Positions 1 through 11,306 of a DNA stretch of 64,000 nucleotides are shown here, one piece after another; the stretch's first letter is position 1, and each line of letters opens with the position of its first letter. A program made the position numbers and the translations under genes. This DNA is from Periplaneta americana (lineage: Eukaryota; Arthropoda; Insecta; Blattodea; Blattidae): positions 1,612,001-1,676,000 of the forward strand of contig NW_027185499.1 of assembly GCF_040183065.1 (NCBI RefSeq), written 5' to 3'. The notes below the pieces were generated by a model. It worked only from the letters and a program-made list of their open reading frames with translations, had not been told where the DNA came from and did no database searches.

Positions 1-41
1 AACATTTTCTGCAAAATCTTTTTGTAATAGCCTACAGCATG

Positions 42-1012
42 TTAGGTTGTAAGATTTCCTTTCAGATATTTTATTTCTTGCAGTTGTGTTTTTGCATAGA
101 AACATAGTTTGCATAAACCCTTAAGATGTCTGATCAATATATTTCTTGCAGTTTCAGGAGGACAGGTGACTGCCTCCATTTTATGTGTCTGTCCACCTGT
201 ACTATCTGGGAATAGATTTGTTATAAACTGTTCAGTATTACTACATTTGGCTTTCCAAGTAGCATGCGATATTCTAGTCACATGTGGACATTTCTAATAA
301 TTTATTAGTAGAAAGGATATTCCAGTGCACTTGCATAATCCGTCAGTAAGAAGGTCCACATTTGACAACAGCAAACATTTTTATCTTTTTCAGAAACTGG
401 AAGTATATACTGTATTTTGGTCGTAAACTAGCAAACTTAGATTTTTTAATTGAACATTGGATATTCACTTTTAAAAACTATATGCTTCCATTGCTGTCAT
501 CATAAACACTCTCTTCTGTTTTCTTTCTTTTTCTGGATCTTTATTGATGAAAGTGACAAAATCTTTGTGCTCTGGAAATACAGTAGACTCTAGACCACTT
601 TCGTAAAATTGTGAAACAGCTGAATAATCATGAGAGTTTTCACCTTCCTTCTGCTTAATTTCGCAAGTTTCTATGACTCCAAACTTTTCAGCAAGTTTCT
701 TCACAACAGCACGTTTCTTTCTTGGAGATGTTGGTAATGACCTTTGTGCTCGATGTACTGTCTTCCCCAATGACTGAGACGTAGATGGTGAATCATATCC
801 AACATCTCTTAACATTGCTTCAGCCCTTAATTTCTCTCTGTACTTTCTCATTCGTAATTTACTATTATTTTCAGTTTATTTTTTCTTCGGCACTCTAGAC
901 CATTTCTTTCTTAAAGTGGTTTCTGCTGTGCATTCTTTTCTTGATTTCTTAATTTTTTCGTCACTTAGCTTCTCCCTGTATTTTCTACCTTTTCAGCAGA
1001 AGATTTTGGCAG
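42..1012 (-). pseudogene. broken copy of an uncharacterised insect-expanded protein family
   Basis: The best-preserved part (851 to 471) encodes 126 residues beginning MRKYREKL, with an SPRKKRAVVKKLAEKFG segment, then SQFYESGL, HKDFVTF and QKRVFMMTAMEAY. Upstream, in-frame apart from a TAA, lies a second KYREKLSDEK block (about 1010-890). Downstream, in shifted frames, come KKSKFASLRPKY (about 450-410) and then 79 residues with scattered Cys/His (281 to 42). I recognise this order (basic KYREKL repeats, SPRKK, FY...KDFV...QKR, SKF..LRPK, Cys-rich part) from a highly duplicated insect family of unknown function that is often treated as transposon-derived. At least one stop and two frameshifts make this copy dead. 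Start and end are approximate and the locus may continue beyond base 1. Confidence 0.5.
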
Positions 1013-2794
1013 TATGTTGTCCTAAACCTTGATATTTGAAGTTGATAATTAAAGAGTGTTACGTCAGTAACATCAATAGCTTCAAAATTAGTTTCGAAAA
1101 AAAATCACAGATTGCATGAGCTGAATGGTAATTAAGTTTGTTAGAACCTGTATAGTCTTCCCTGATAACAGTCACGCTGTCCCCGCAGTGTTCAGGCTTA
1201 GGGTGAAGCATGCGTCTTGCAAAATATACATTACTTAAACTGATTTATTATTAATGAAAGTATTAAAATACTCTTGAACCATAAATGTAATAAAAACATT
1301 ATGCAAAATTATTTGTTGCAACTGAAAATAATAATGTGGACATGTTTACAAAATGGGTGTTTGTAAATGTGTTTAAAAGATAAAGGGATAAAAATAATCA
1401 TAATTATAATTGCTATTTATGCAACAAGTTGCGAAATAATAGCATTTTAAGCATGACAAGTGAAGATTGTCCAACACGGCAAGTGCTTAAAACACTGGTT
1501 TCGCATGTATTTCGTGCAAAATATTTTGAACAGTCACTCGAGAATCCTAAATGTATTTATATTTTAAAGAGAATGAAATTGTTGATTCGTTATCTCGCAA
1601 TGGCAAACTTATGATGTTGAAGACGAAAGTGTATTATATTCGTATAAAAAGAGATAGATTTCATGGCCTTTGGATATGTAGTGATTGTTTTGCTGGTTGT
1701 TATGAAGTTGTTTTCTGCTTGTTATGTAATTTGGAATATACAATTATTACAATGAAAGTGATAAATGTAATTAGAAAAGTGAGTGATTCGGAAGTGAATA
1801 ATTTATATATCAAATCTCCAAATGTAATTTCAATTTTAAATAATTGTGTTGAGAATATTTATAATAAATAAATAATTGGAATTTATGTTTTCAGTATTTC
1901 TAATTAGTGTGCTTAAAAGTACTTCAGGCATGGAAATTTACTTTTTAAGCACGCTAATATATGGATGCAGAATTCAATGAATTTTTGATGCTAAAATGAG
2001 AATCGAAAAGTCATCACCATGAAACGAATGTCTAAAAAATAATTATTTCTGAGAAATGTTAATCTTTCGAAATGATAATTGTTTCTCTTGAAGTCGTCAG
2101 CATCAGCCTCCCTGTATTTACTCAGTTGCATACCGACACCTCTTGTAAGGCACTGCTCTGTATTATATCCCAAAATTGTTAGTCTTAATTATGAAACAAT
2201 CTGTTTATCTGTATCCAATTAGAACTTCACAGAACATTTACCTTCAATAAATAGCAATACTCTCTAGTTACTGCTAGCCTCTTCATATAAACAGCATAAA
2301 ACACATTCTTATTATTTTTCCAGCTATCTGTGTTTGAAGCTTGTAGCTATGTTTAAACACAGGTGTAACGTGGCTTTCCCGCAGTGAACAGTTTCTCAAA
2401 CTTCAACCCATGGAAGTTATCCTTCTGTTCTGCAGGACTGCTTCTATTCCAACAAATGTAAATCAAATATTCAAAGTTCGTGATTTCGCACCTAGCTAAA
2501 CTTCACATTAATTTGGAAAGTAATCAGTAATGACGAGGATTCCTCTGCTAAATTTCATATCCATGTGTCCTAAGTGAAAAGCTCTGAGAGGATTGCCTAC
2601 AGGTTGTCGTTTGAGAATCACTTGTGCAAAGGTTCACACCCGTGGCACTGGACAGAACCAGAAATCTGGTGATGTCTGGTGGAAACCATGCACTTTGATG
2701 AGGTCTGGAAGCTTCTGGTTTGGTGCCGGCTTGAAGGTGAAGTTCTGCAGCAGGACACTAAGGATCAACCACATGTTCTGCAGCCAAATGTCTG

Positions 2795-2797
<3 letters not shown>
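1013..2797. other. AT-rich stretch with no gene recognised
   Basis: I see no supportable coding region. Short frames at 1429-1871 have no recognisable motif. The only structure I would mark is a small hairpin near 1903-1958. Confidence 0.4.
1903..1958. repeat. short inverted repeat (hairpin)
   Basis: The arm ATTAGTGTGCTTAAAAGTA is followed about 17 bases later by ACTTTTTAAGCACGCTAAT, which is its near-perfect reverse complement. No target duplication was identified. It may be a decayed MITE core. Confidence 0.5.

Positions 2798-2862
<65 letters not shown>
2798..2862. repeat. (CA)n microsatellite, 65 bp
   Basis: An uninterrupted CA dinucleotide run. It creates artificial His-Thr and Val-Cys open frames on the two strands, which should not be read as genes. 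Confidence 0.98.
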
Positions 2863-2865
<3 letters not shown>

Positions 2866-2981
2866 TCCCTGCAACACATTTCGAAATTATCAGATGGTAC
2901 AGGAAAAACATTGACGAGAAAGTGTACTAGTGAGCACTTGAGTAAGTGAATAAGATACTGGGTAGTGAACCAACAAATAAA

Positions 2982-3180
2982 TTAGTATGACTTGAGGCTT
3001 TCCCGGCGTTTGATATAGAATAACTCTTCTTGGGTTCTCAGCCAGGTGAGTTGGAGATTAGATTCCAATCTTTCGATGGCTAGCTCTGCCATCTTCTTCA
3101 GGGAAGAAGTGCATGTATGAGGGATTATGTGGTTGGAGTTGTAGGAAAATGGACGACGTAGGTATATAGGCCTAATGACG
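2982..3180 (-). mobile_element. Penelope-type terminal-repeat fragment with ribozyme-like motif
   Basis: Read on the minus strand, this holds CTGAAGAA-GATGGC-agagcta-GCCATC-GAAAG (3101 to 3070), a perfectly paired 6-bp stem between the two conserved boxes. About 70 bases further on is a tail GCCGGGAAAGCCTCAAG (near 3005-2990). Similar tails end the palindromic insertions at 44.1 and 49.7 kb (GCCGTGGAAGCCTACG and GCCGTGAAAGCCTGC). Shared boxes plus shared tail suggest a common source in Penelope-like element terminal repeats. No coding part or second arm is present here. Boundaries are approximate. Confidence 0.45.
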
Positions 3181-3779
3181 CAATAGAGGAATGGGGCGCG
3201 GTGTTGCATTCACCCGTGACTCACATCGGACGCAGGAGCAGCAAAATCGGAATCCCAAATAGAAGTTTATTTTCGAAACAAGTCCAAGGTTATAATCTAT
3301 CCATCTGTGAAGATTCTCACCACCATAACTCTGCCGAATGTGCAGCGGGAAGAAAGCTGATGTAAGTAGAGCAGAGAGGTCACCAAATTCTAACTGCAGT
3401 CCAAAGGACACCCTTTACCCTCGAGCATATGGATGCTAGAGCCCGATAAAATGTTAAAGAAAAGAACATCCAAATTGGCTACTCGGAGGAGACTTTTTTA
3501 GAAAACGAGAAAAAGAAAGGGCTGAGATTCCCGCATGCTTTACTATAAATCATTCCACATTAAGAAAAAGTCATTGGTTTCATGGACCTTGCAGAGCACA
3601 TTGTGGAAGCTGTGGCAGGCAGGCGTTTCTGTGCCAACTGATCATTTGATCGAACAGCCCTATATGCTCAATGCGTTTTTCTTAACGTGGAATAAGTCTA
3701 TAGCAATCAGTAAAAAAAATGAGCTTCTCCACCATTCCTGACGGACTTTACGTGAGATAAAAGTTTTTGAGCCTATCAA
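3181..3779. other. no gene recognised
   Basis: Short open frames exist on both strands, but none shows a domain, signal peptide or family motif that I can support. Confidence 0.4.
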
Positions 3780-4056
3780 AAGTTATTGCTTTGTCAGCTG
3801 TCCGAAGACAGGTCTGAATCTCATAAGTGACACCAATAAGTCATCACTCATGAAGCAACTAAGCCGGAAGATAATTGGGTAGGTGACCAATTTCTTTTCC
3901 CCTCCATTGCATACATTGCCGACTAGCTACATATTACATTAATCAGACTTCAGAATTATATGATACAAACATTTGTTCTTCCTCTGGCACGTATTGTCAA
4001 GTGAGATGTACTGTCTGATAATAGATGTGCATATCATCCAGAACCTCAATCAGAGG
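3780..4056 (+). repeat. dispersed repeat, copy 1 (pair with 61375-61645)
   Basis: About 270 bases here align in direct orientation with 61375-61645. Shared blocks include CATCACTCATGA, TTTCCCCTCCATTGCATACAT, TAATCAGACTTCAGA, GTACTG(T/C)CTGATAATAGATG and CTTCAATCAGAGGT-like ends. The copies are strongly diverged. No coding potential or tRNA-type box was seen, so it may be a SINE body or the 3' untranslated end of a LINE. Confidence 0.75.
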
Positions 4057-4479
4057 TACTATCAAAAGTGGCTGGGAATATTTCAGCCTTAATTCTGCAG
4101 TAGCCAACGACTGGACAAGAAGTGTATGGTTACAGAAATAAGAGAATTGATAACTTGAGTTGTCAAACGAAAAGACGAATAAAGGATTATGAGAATAAAT
4201 AAATAGGTCTATACAAATCAGTTTGCTATTATATCACTGTCTCTATAGCACTGATGAATTCTTAGAGTTGCTCTATCTTAGATCTTGTCTTCAAGATAAT
4301 TCAGAGTAGTTAGATGAGGAGTCTATTCTACAATTTTACAAGTATTTGGTTTACACACTGCAAATGGTCCTTTTAGCTGAAGTTGGCTCAGCCTATAGTT
4401 TTCTAAAATTAAGTTCCAGATTTTGTGTATTTGTATTTAATATTATAGTCATTTATTATATTTAATACAGCACTGACGA
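4057..4479. other. no gene recognised
   Basis: AT-rich sequence with no open frame or repeat structure that I can support. Confidence 0.4.
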
Positions 4480-4700
4480 AAACGAAAATAATGGCTTTTA
4501 AAGGAAAGGACCCAGTGAACTCAAAAATTGTAGTTGATGTTAAAATTTTCAAGCAGACGTCACATTTTAACAGTCCAGGTTACAATGTTTATTATAAGAA
4601 GGGTATACATGCAGATGGGGCTCATTGCAATTTTACGAAAAATTGGTTTATTGGCTCCGTCTATAGCATTTTCAGAGGACTTTCATTTAACATAAAGTGA
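4480..4700 (+). pseudogene. LINE reverse-transcriptase C-terminal fragment
   Basis: A 69-codon frame (4491-4700) contains FKQTSHFNSPGYNVYYKKG followed by a FTKNWFIGSVYSIF segment. This fits the post-catalytic part of non-LTR reverse transcriptases, where a F.YLGY...Y motif precedes K.....G.....F and then the connection region; here YLGY is changed to SPGY. Only this module is left. A poly-A run (about 4710-4726) follows directly. It may belong to the family of the 62.6-kb fragment (LINE-F), but the two do not overlap, so that is a guess. Confidence 0.45.
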
Positions 4701-4908
4701 ACTGGAAAAAAAAAAAAAAAAAGACTAACAGCGATTAGTTCATTTTAAAAAACACTGAAATTTAAGGGGACCTGGTAAGCCAAAAAATCTTGAATTTTTC
4801 ATTTTTCATTTATCTTTCAGATGAGCCATGATTTAAGTTTGTATCTTATTCCTAAGTATGTTTTTTTTTTTCGGTTTAAATGAACAGTGACATTTAAGTG
4901 GGCGTGTC

Positions 4909-5673
4909 CATAGGCGGAGAGAGAACCATTTCCTTGGGGAGGCAAAGGAAGACATAATTAATTACCTCCTCCTCCGTTATAGCTTGACCGTGGTACAGTA
5001 TATTGGAATATGATCAGTTAATAAAGGTATTTTCGGGGGGAGGGGCATGTTTTTTACAGTGTTACATCCATATCGGCGATGTTTCAAACCGAGTTGTATA
5101 GGGCTTGAACTGTAGGTCTGCTAAAAATTAAAACAATCTCCCTCTTTTTCTCTCTCGTGCAGAAACACGTGCATACATCAATAAAACTACGTAACAGTGC
5201 TAACAGAAATATTTTTATATGATGCTTACCTTCCGAAGATATATGAAATGTAATTTGTAATAATTATTTTATTTAATCTCATTTTTTAAGTTTACACATT
5301 ATACTGGGATCACTTTTCTTTTTCCTGCATTGTCGTGCAGTATGTTATTCATACATTTCGAAGTGGTGGCCTCAACAACTGCAGACTTCAAAGACAATAG
5401 TACAGGCTGTTACGAAAGAAACATTACAGTGCTTCCATTCCTCAAATGAGGTAGTATAGGAATTCTTATACATTCAGAAATTTAAAATAAATACAGTATT
5501 ATAGTCCAGGCACATGATCAGAAGACATTAATTCATCAATTTAAGCACAAAAACTTAATCATAAACAAAAACAAAAAAAAAGATCTTTTGAATTCAATAG
5601 AATAATAGAAAAAAAAACAAAAGAGATCAGACAAGTTGGGGGGGGGGCAGTGGCCCCCATTACTCCGCCTATG
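4909..5673. mobile_element. non-autonomous hAT-like element, 765 bp
   Basis: The ends are CATAGGCGGAG (4909-4919) and its exact reverse complement CTCCGCCTATG (5663-5673). Outside them stand GGCGTGTC (left, 4901-4908) and GGCTTGTC (right, 5674-5681), an 8-bp target duplication with one mismatch. An 8-bp duplication and CA...GGCGG termini are hAT-like. Inside there is no transposase frame, only AT-rich DNA, a 10-11 base G run near the right end and A-rich tracts. Confidence 0.65.
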
Positions 5674-5703
5674 GGCTTGTCTCCTGTTCATCTAGCACAC
5701 TAC

Positions 5704-5886
5704 CACAGTCTACTATATACAGTCACGAAGCTTGAGTTTTGAGGGTGCTAGAAACAATAGACTGTGACTGTACTATTTTGTATTGCCTGTAATGAGGCGA
5801 TATTAGCGATCCTAGTGGTGAGCAACTATCTAATGTTTGCATATTTACTACGTATTGAGCTTCGCGACTGTATATACTAGACTGTG
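5704..5886. mobile_element. short MITE with about 30-bp imperfect inverted ends
   Basis: The left end CACAGTCTACTATATACAGT and the right end (reverse complement CACAGTCTAGTATATACAGT) match closely, and the match continues through a C(A/G)CGAAGCT block. The interior is non-coding. Flanking bases (ACTAC / ATACTACT) do not give a clear target duplication. It sits just upstream of the Mutator-like transposase relic, but I see no matching end beyond that gene, so I do not join them. Confidence 0.65.
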
Positions 5887-6091
5887 ATACTACTATGTTA
5901 GTTTCAAATTTTGCGCCTTATGTGCGAAATTTTTTCATTGTAGGGAATTTATGTGTATTGGTACACCTGGTTAACCGTCTGTGCTTTGTTTCGTAGCAAC
6001 GGATTTGTTTACAGTGTTGTGATGTTATACACGTGCTGTACGGAGTTCTATTATTAATTGTGTTACGATACAGTTCAGTTGCATTATAGAG

Positions 6092-7388
6092 GTGCATTTT
6101 GTGATATTTTCTTACAATATGGGTTACAAAAGTAGCTTGAAAGTATTTAAGAAGAGAAGAAATGTTGATAAACGTAAGAACTCTGTTAGTAAGGTGAATT
6201 CTAACCTACAACCCTCTAGCACACGTGGTCAGTGTGAATCTGTAAATAGTGGCTGTGCATCAGGAAAGAAACTTGAAGATTCTAAAATCAGATATGAAAC
6301 CCTGAAACAAGAACACAGTGTTAGTGATACCAATGGGGTTATAGATGTTGGCATATTATCTAGTGTACTGCAAAATAATGTATTCTGTAAAGGCTGTGGC
6401 AAAGGTGGGATATCTCTTGAGGTAAAAAAGCACATTGGTCTTGCTGCAGAATTAGTTTTAAAATGTAAATACTGTGCGTATGGTGTAAATTTTTACAACT
6501 CTTCATCTATTGATATTTCAAAGATAAACCCAATAACATGTAAACTCTACACAATAAATGTTAGACTATGTATGGCCTTAGGGCTATAGGAAAAGGTAAG
6601 ACAGGTGGAGAGACTTTATGTGGCATTTTGAATTTGCCACCTCCTCCAACCAGGTCTACTAGATATAACATAATAATTGGATCTGCGATTGAAAATGTTG
6701 CATTACATAACATGAAGGTTGCTGTGGAAGAAGCAGTTGCAGAAAATGATAATGTCAGAGGCATATCAGCTGCCTTTGATGGGACGTGGCAGAAAAGGGG
6801 TCACATTTCACTAAATGGCGTTGTGACGGCAACTAGTGTGGACACTGGCAAGGTAACTGATGTTGCTATATTATCAAAACATTGTAGGTGTGAAGGTAGA
6901 ACAACAAATAAACATGAAACCGATTGTGAATGTAATTACAGTGGGTCAAGTGGTGGAGTGGAGGTTGCAGGTGTGACGAACATTTTCAATCGGTCACTCA
7001 GTTCATATAATGTGAGATATGTGAAATATTTAGGAGATGGGACTCTAAGTCATTCATTGCTGTTGAGGAATTGAAACCACATGGGAATGACGTACAAATT
7101 AGAAAATTAGAGTGCATAGGCCACATACAGAAGAGAATGGGCATTTTGAGGAGACTGAAAACCAGTGTGAAGGGACAAAAATTATCGGATGGTAAGGGTT
7201 TATTAGGAAAGGGGAGGCTAACTGACTCAGTTATAGACAAAATTCAAAACTATTACGGCATGGCCATAAGACTTCTATTTACTATTTTCCCGAAACACAT
7301 AACCACAGTGGATCATATGACGATTCACCACTGTTATTCTCATCCCAACCGACACTTGAGACAGGCATTGACAAGAACCGAGTTCTGA
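6092..7388 (+). pseudogene. Mutator-like transposase, frameshifted relic
   Basis: Three frames in different registers form one protein. The family start is probably MGYKSSLKVFKKRR at 6119, not the upstream ATG at 6092. The first part ends with a Cys pair region (FCKGCGKGG, KCKYC). Frame 2 (6568-7074) has GKGKTGGETLCG, NLPPPPT, AAFDGTWQKRGH (likely first catalytic Asp), NGVVTATSVDTGKV, YSGSSGGVEV and VRYVKYLGDG (likely second acidic site). Frame 3 (from 7071) has KLECIGHIQKRMG, LSDGKGLLGKGRLTD and KIQNYYGMAIR. This matches the insect Mutator-like transposase domain family. Frameshifts lie near 6570 and 7065. Homology stops near 7275 and the last third is missing. Confidence 0.8.
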
Positions 7389-7741
7389 ATGGGAGAAGTG
7401 AAGGCTGATGGGTGGGGGAATACCTGCTAGGCCACGAGGCCACAAGAAATGTATCTCAGTTTCAGCTTTCCCAGTGCAACCATAAAACCCGGGGAAATGC
7501 AGAAGCCAGACACGGCATGAGTGATCCTGGCTTCAGGAACAAATTTTACTGCAAGACAGGTCTATATACATCACAAGGTTTTCTACTTCTACAACTCTAT
7601 ATGCTTCATTGAAAGAACTAATATAATAGCTATGATATATACGACTAAAAACCACTAAAATTTTGAGTTTAAGAAAACAAAGTGACTGAGGCCCAGCATC
7701 ACTTGCCTCAGCCAATCAGCCGCCACTGTACAAATCTACCA

Positions 7742-7828
7742 ACATGGAATTTCATCTCAGACTAAAACCTGTCTTGACCCTTTATACCCATTGGTGACTG
7801 CACATGATAAGGTCGCAGGGCAGATCTT
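7742..7828. repeat. dispersed repeat shared with 16497-16580
   Basis: The blocks TTCATCTCAGACTAA, ACCCATTGGTGA and CACATGATAAGGTC(G/A)CAG occur in the same order in both places. The second copy lies in intron 1 of the P-element gene. LINE-A copy 1 begins (3' end) about 25 bases to the right of this copy. Confidence 0.7.
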
Positions 7829-7853
7829 GCCTCCTCTGCTATACCAGATAATG

Positions 7854-8945
7854 TTGTTGTTGTTTTCTAATGCCAGGCGTTTGACAGTAAAGTCATTTGA
7901 CCTCTCCCACTCCAATATTTTTCAAAGATATTATCATGGCTAGCCACTGAACCACAGATTTTGAGGTGTTCCGAATCCATTTCTTGGTTTGAGTTGCACA
8001 ATGGGCAGTTAGGGGACTGATATATTCCAATGCTATGCAGGTGTTTGGCCAAACAATCATGGCCTGTTGCCAATCTAAATGCAGCTACAGACGATTTTCG
8101 TGGTAAATCGGGAATTAACTGTGGATTTTGATGCAGAGAGTTCCATTTTTTTCCCTTGGGATTGTGTTATCAAATTTTGTTTGTTGAAGTCTAAGTATGT
8201 AGATTTAATAAATCTTTTAACAGAGTAATACGTAGATTTAGTAACAGATCTGTAAGTAGCAGTGCTGCTCTTCTTTGCTAAATCATCCGCATTCTCGTTT
8301 CCCAGGATTCCACAATGGGATGGTATCCATTGGGATACAATTCTTTTATTGAGTGATATTAATTGGGAGAGCATTTTAGTTATTTCTGCTGTTTGAGATG
8401 AAGGTGTGTGTTTAGAGACGATTGATAGAATAGCTGCTTTGGAGTCTGACAATATAACTGCATTTTTAAATTTATTGATGTGGCATAGAAGATTCCTGAG
8501 ACTTTCACTTATTGCAATGATTTCTCCATCAAAACTTGTTGTTCCATATCCAAGAGATCTATAAAGTGAGAAGAGACAGCACGTAACACCTGCACTGGCA
8601 CCTTGTTCTCTGGAGATCAAGGATCCGTCGGTGTATAAATGAAGCCAGTTTTGTGGAGGGTACCTAATATTAATTGTCTCTAAAGACAATTGTTCCATTA
8701 TTTCAGTGTTTACTTCTGATTTCAGTATTTCTTCTGTTAAATTTAGATTATATTCTATATTTAATAGAATTAAGGGGTTTGGTTTAATTTGTAAGTTTTC
8801 TTTTAAATTTGGGATATTGATTTTCTGTTTCAATTCTTGAAATTCTGGTGGTGTACAGTGCAGATAATTATAATAAAGTCTGAGCATGGAACTGAATTTC
8901 AATAACTTAAAATGAGTAATCTTCATATCAATAATCATTATTTCA
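7854..8945 (-). pseudogene. LINE-A, 5'-truncated: RNase H and C-terminal domain
   Basis: On the minus strand the frame from 8938 to 8075 encodes a ribonuclease H domain with the expected acidic residues in LYTDGS, FDGEIIA, LSDSKAA and GNENADDLAK. This domain removes RNA from the reverse-transcription hybrid in I/Jockey-group LINEs. A frameshift near 8085 leads into the second frame (8073-7867) with GHDCLAKHL and a Cys motif CPLCNSNQEMDSEHL. The reverse transcriptase and endonuclease are missing, so the copy is 5'-truncated near 8945. Its 3' end is TTGTTG-rich, at about 7854. Four other places in the window carry the same or related 3' end. Confidence 0.85.
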
Positions 8946-9256
8946 TTAGTTTCAATATATTAAATTTGTGCAGCTCTGTTTATAAATATAACATAGTATT
9001 CTTTTTTAATGTTTAAACATACTTTTTTGTGCGTATTTTAATGTATAACTAAAAATTTCAGTGAAAGAAATAAGTATGATACGTTGATGTGCCTAAAATG
9101 CCTATTTTCATTAAAATAGAGCCTAATTTTACAAATTTTCAGCTTATTTTAGGCGCCTAAAACTGCAATTTTTAGTGCCTAAAAATCCGATGTCTATTCA
9201 TTATTCAAAAACATAATTTAAATAAATAAATAGATTTTCAACTACAAAATACATTA

Positions 9257-10010
9257 TGTTGTTGTTGTTTTCTAATGCTAGGCGTTTGACAATAAAGTCA
9301 TTTGACCTCTTGCACTCCAATATTTTTCAAAGATATTATCATGGTCAGCCAGTGAAGCACACATTTTTAGGTGTTCATATTCCATTTCCTGATTTTCTGA
9401 GAGTATATTGGCTAGTTCAGTCTTCTTAGCTGATATTATACCACCAGCATTCCATTGTAGGATATTTAGTTGATTCTGTACGATTAAAGTAGTCCCCCCC
9501 CCCCCCCCCCCCAGAGATCCGATTGGGGGACTATTTTACCTCCGGATAATTTTACCTTAATGGTACTCATTTCATATTGGAGTTAAATAGCAAGTTGTAG
9601 CCGATTTAAGTGAACACCATATTTTAACGTTTTGGTGACTACTTCATTCACACACAACCCCCAGAATGTCTGGAGGCCACACCTGCTGTTGGTCGACGGG
9701 TCCATTGGACCTAGCTGGGAGATCTTATTGATCACCAGCTTTCCCTCCTTAAGCCACTGGAGGACGATTTTAGTGCCATAGCAGGTCAGCACTAGGAACA
9801 GAAAAGTAGAAAGAGGAGGAAGGAAAGGGAAATGAACCCCAAGGCCTCGAATGCTCTAATACCGTTGGGGTCGAAGAAAGTAAGAGTTCAGTCAGAGGAC
9901 TGGATAGGAAAGGGTAAAGAGGGAATTAGGTATTGAATAGAGGAAAATTATACCAAATTCAGTCATTAACTCATCAAGCTGACCAGTGCTAATTGATGAG
10001 TAGCCCCTCC
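9257..10010 (-). mobile_element. LINE-A copy with large internal deletion
   Basis: On the minus strand the element starts with a leader-like part (to about 9515) and the first codons of the endonuclease ORF (LNILQWNAGGIISAKKTELA, about 9478-9405). It then jumps straight into the last part of the 3' end (about 9398-9257, same sequence as 7854-8000). Everything between, including reverse transcriptase and RNase H, is gone. The start matches the LINE-A 5' end at 29.2 kb in having the WNAGG start and a GGGGACT...CACCTCCGG-like block. The outer 5' boundary is uncertain. Confidence 0.7.
9494..9512. repeat. homopolymer C19
   Basis: Nineteen consecutive C inside the LINE-A leader. It is prone to slippage and assembly length error. 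Confidence 0.95.
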
Positions 10011-10388
10011 CTTTAAAATATTGTAGGCCTATTAATTAGTATATGATTTAGCCTAAAATCTTTAACCAAACAGATTACCGCTGTCTAGACAGTTCTCAAT
10101 AAAAATCTTAAATACATTTTGGGGGCAAAAGCTTTAGTTTCGACTGTAAAGAAGAGACAATATATGAAAGTAAAAAAATGTTCAGTCAATGTAAAAAATC
10201 TCTTGCATATGTCTCACTAATAACGAAGGTAGACCTAAATTACAATCACAAAACAAGGCAGCTTGTTCTTGTCTTATTATAAAAGTTGAATTAAAATTTT
10301 ATTTAATTTATTTCTCAAAAATATATTTTAAAGCATGCGGCAACTAACAGTTACAAAAATGTGTACATTATTAAGCACAATAATAAGA

Positions 10389-10630
10389 TAGGGTAAAGGT
10401 TGGTAATATCGTGATATGAGTAATATCGTGATAGTTGGTATGAGAATTTATTACAATTTTACTTATCGAGACAAAAATCTGTTTTTTGTGATAATGTATT
10501 AAGGACAAGTTCGTGGACAAGTTGCTGCATGAAATCGGTCCTTCTCTCACTCTGTAAAAGCATGATAAGAAGCTATCAAACACAGTATCACGATATTACT
10601 CTTATCACAATATTAACAAGATTTACCCTA
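10389..10630. mobile_element. 242-bp MITE with about 45-bp inverted ends
   Basis: The left end TAGGGTAAAGGTTGGTAATA and the right end (reverse complement TAGGGTAAATCTTGTTAATA) continue into (T/C)GTGATA.GAGTAATATCGTGATA on both sides. Reading the terminal TA as the target duplication gives GGGTAAA ends and a TA insertion, typical of Tc1/mariner-related MITEs. No coding content. Confidence 0.7.
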
Positions 10631-11306
10631 CTTCGTTTTCCTCTCTCCTACAATTTGTTATTCCATTTGAATGAAATATATTATTTCTTTCTTTTAAAGT
10701 ATTGACAATTCATAGGGAATGGAATATTTCTCGAATTTTGGAAAAAAAATATTTCTCAACATCTAATTACAGTAAATATACATTCTTCAATTCATTTATG
10801 CCTGATTTGAATTCGTGAAACATCGCGAAATCCGTATCAAGTCGGGAATGGGGTTTTTTAAGCAATTAGCGAATTATGTGCGCGAATTTTCAATTTTTAA
10901 TTTTTTTTACTGCAATCGATAATCGATAGCTGTCGCACAGATAAGGTCGATATTTATGGTCACTAGTATTGCACATTCGATTCTGAATCTGTTTTAGTCA
11001 ACGGTCAACGAGCTAGAAGGTTTTAATTCAAATACCTGGTCTAAACACATTCCTGACATCATATCTGATATATGTAGCGATGTGCGAGAATCGTATTGTG
11101 AGCGTTGTGAGCCTGCTGAATGCATATTACTTTGGAGCGTGTTGAGTGTGTTTGTTTTATTTGTTTATAGTGTCACACATAGGCGAAATAACATTATTGT
11201 GTTCCCGTGCAAGTGAGGCTACAAGAATGCTTAATAATAAAATAGCTCCAATAGAGCTTTCCAGTATATAAGGCATAGGTTTTATTGCACAGACAAAAGT
11301 ACAGTC
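10631..11306. other. no gene recognised
   Basis: AT-rich. Contains ATCGATAATCGAT-type short palindromes near 10915-10930 but no supportable feature. Confidence 0.35.

Noticed and set aside
2593-2949. 118-codon frame with a long His-Thr repeat
   Set aside because: Created by the (CA)n microsatellite; no conserved flanking protein sequence.
5704-7388. Joining the 183-bp MITE and the Mutator-like gene into one element
   Set aside because: No matching inverted end was found beyond the gene, and the MITE already has both of its ends.
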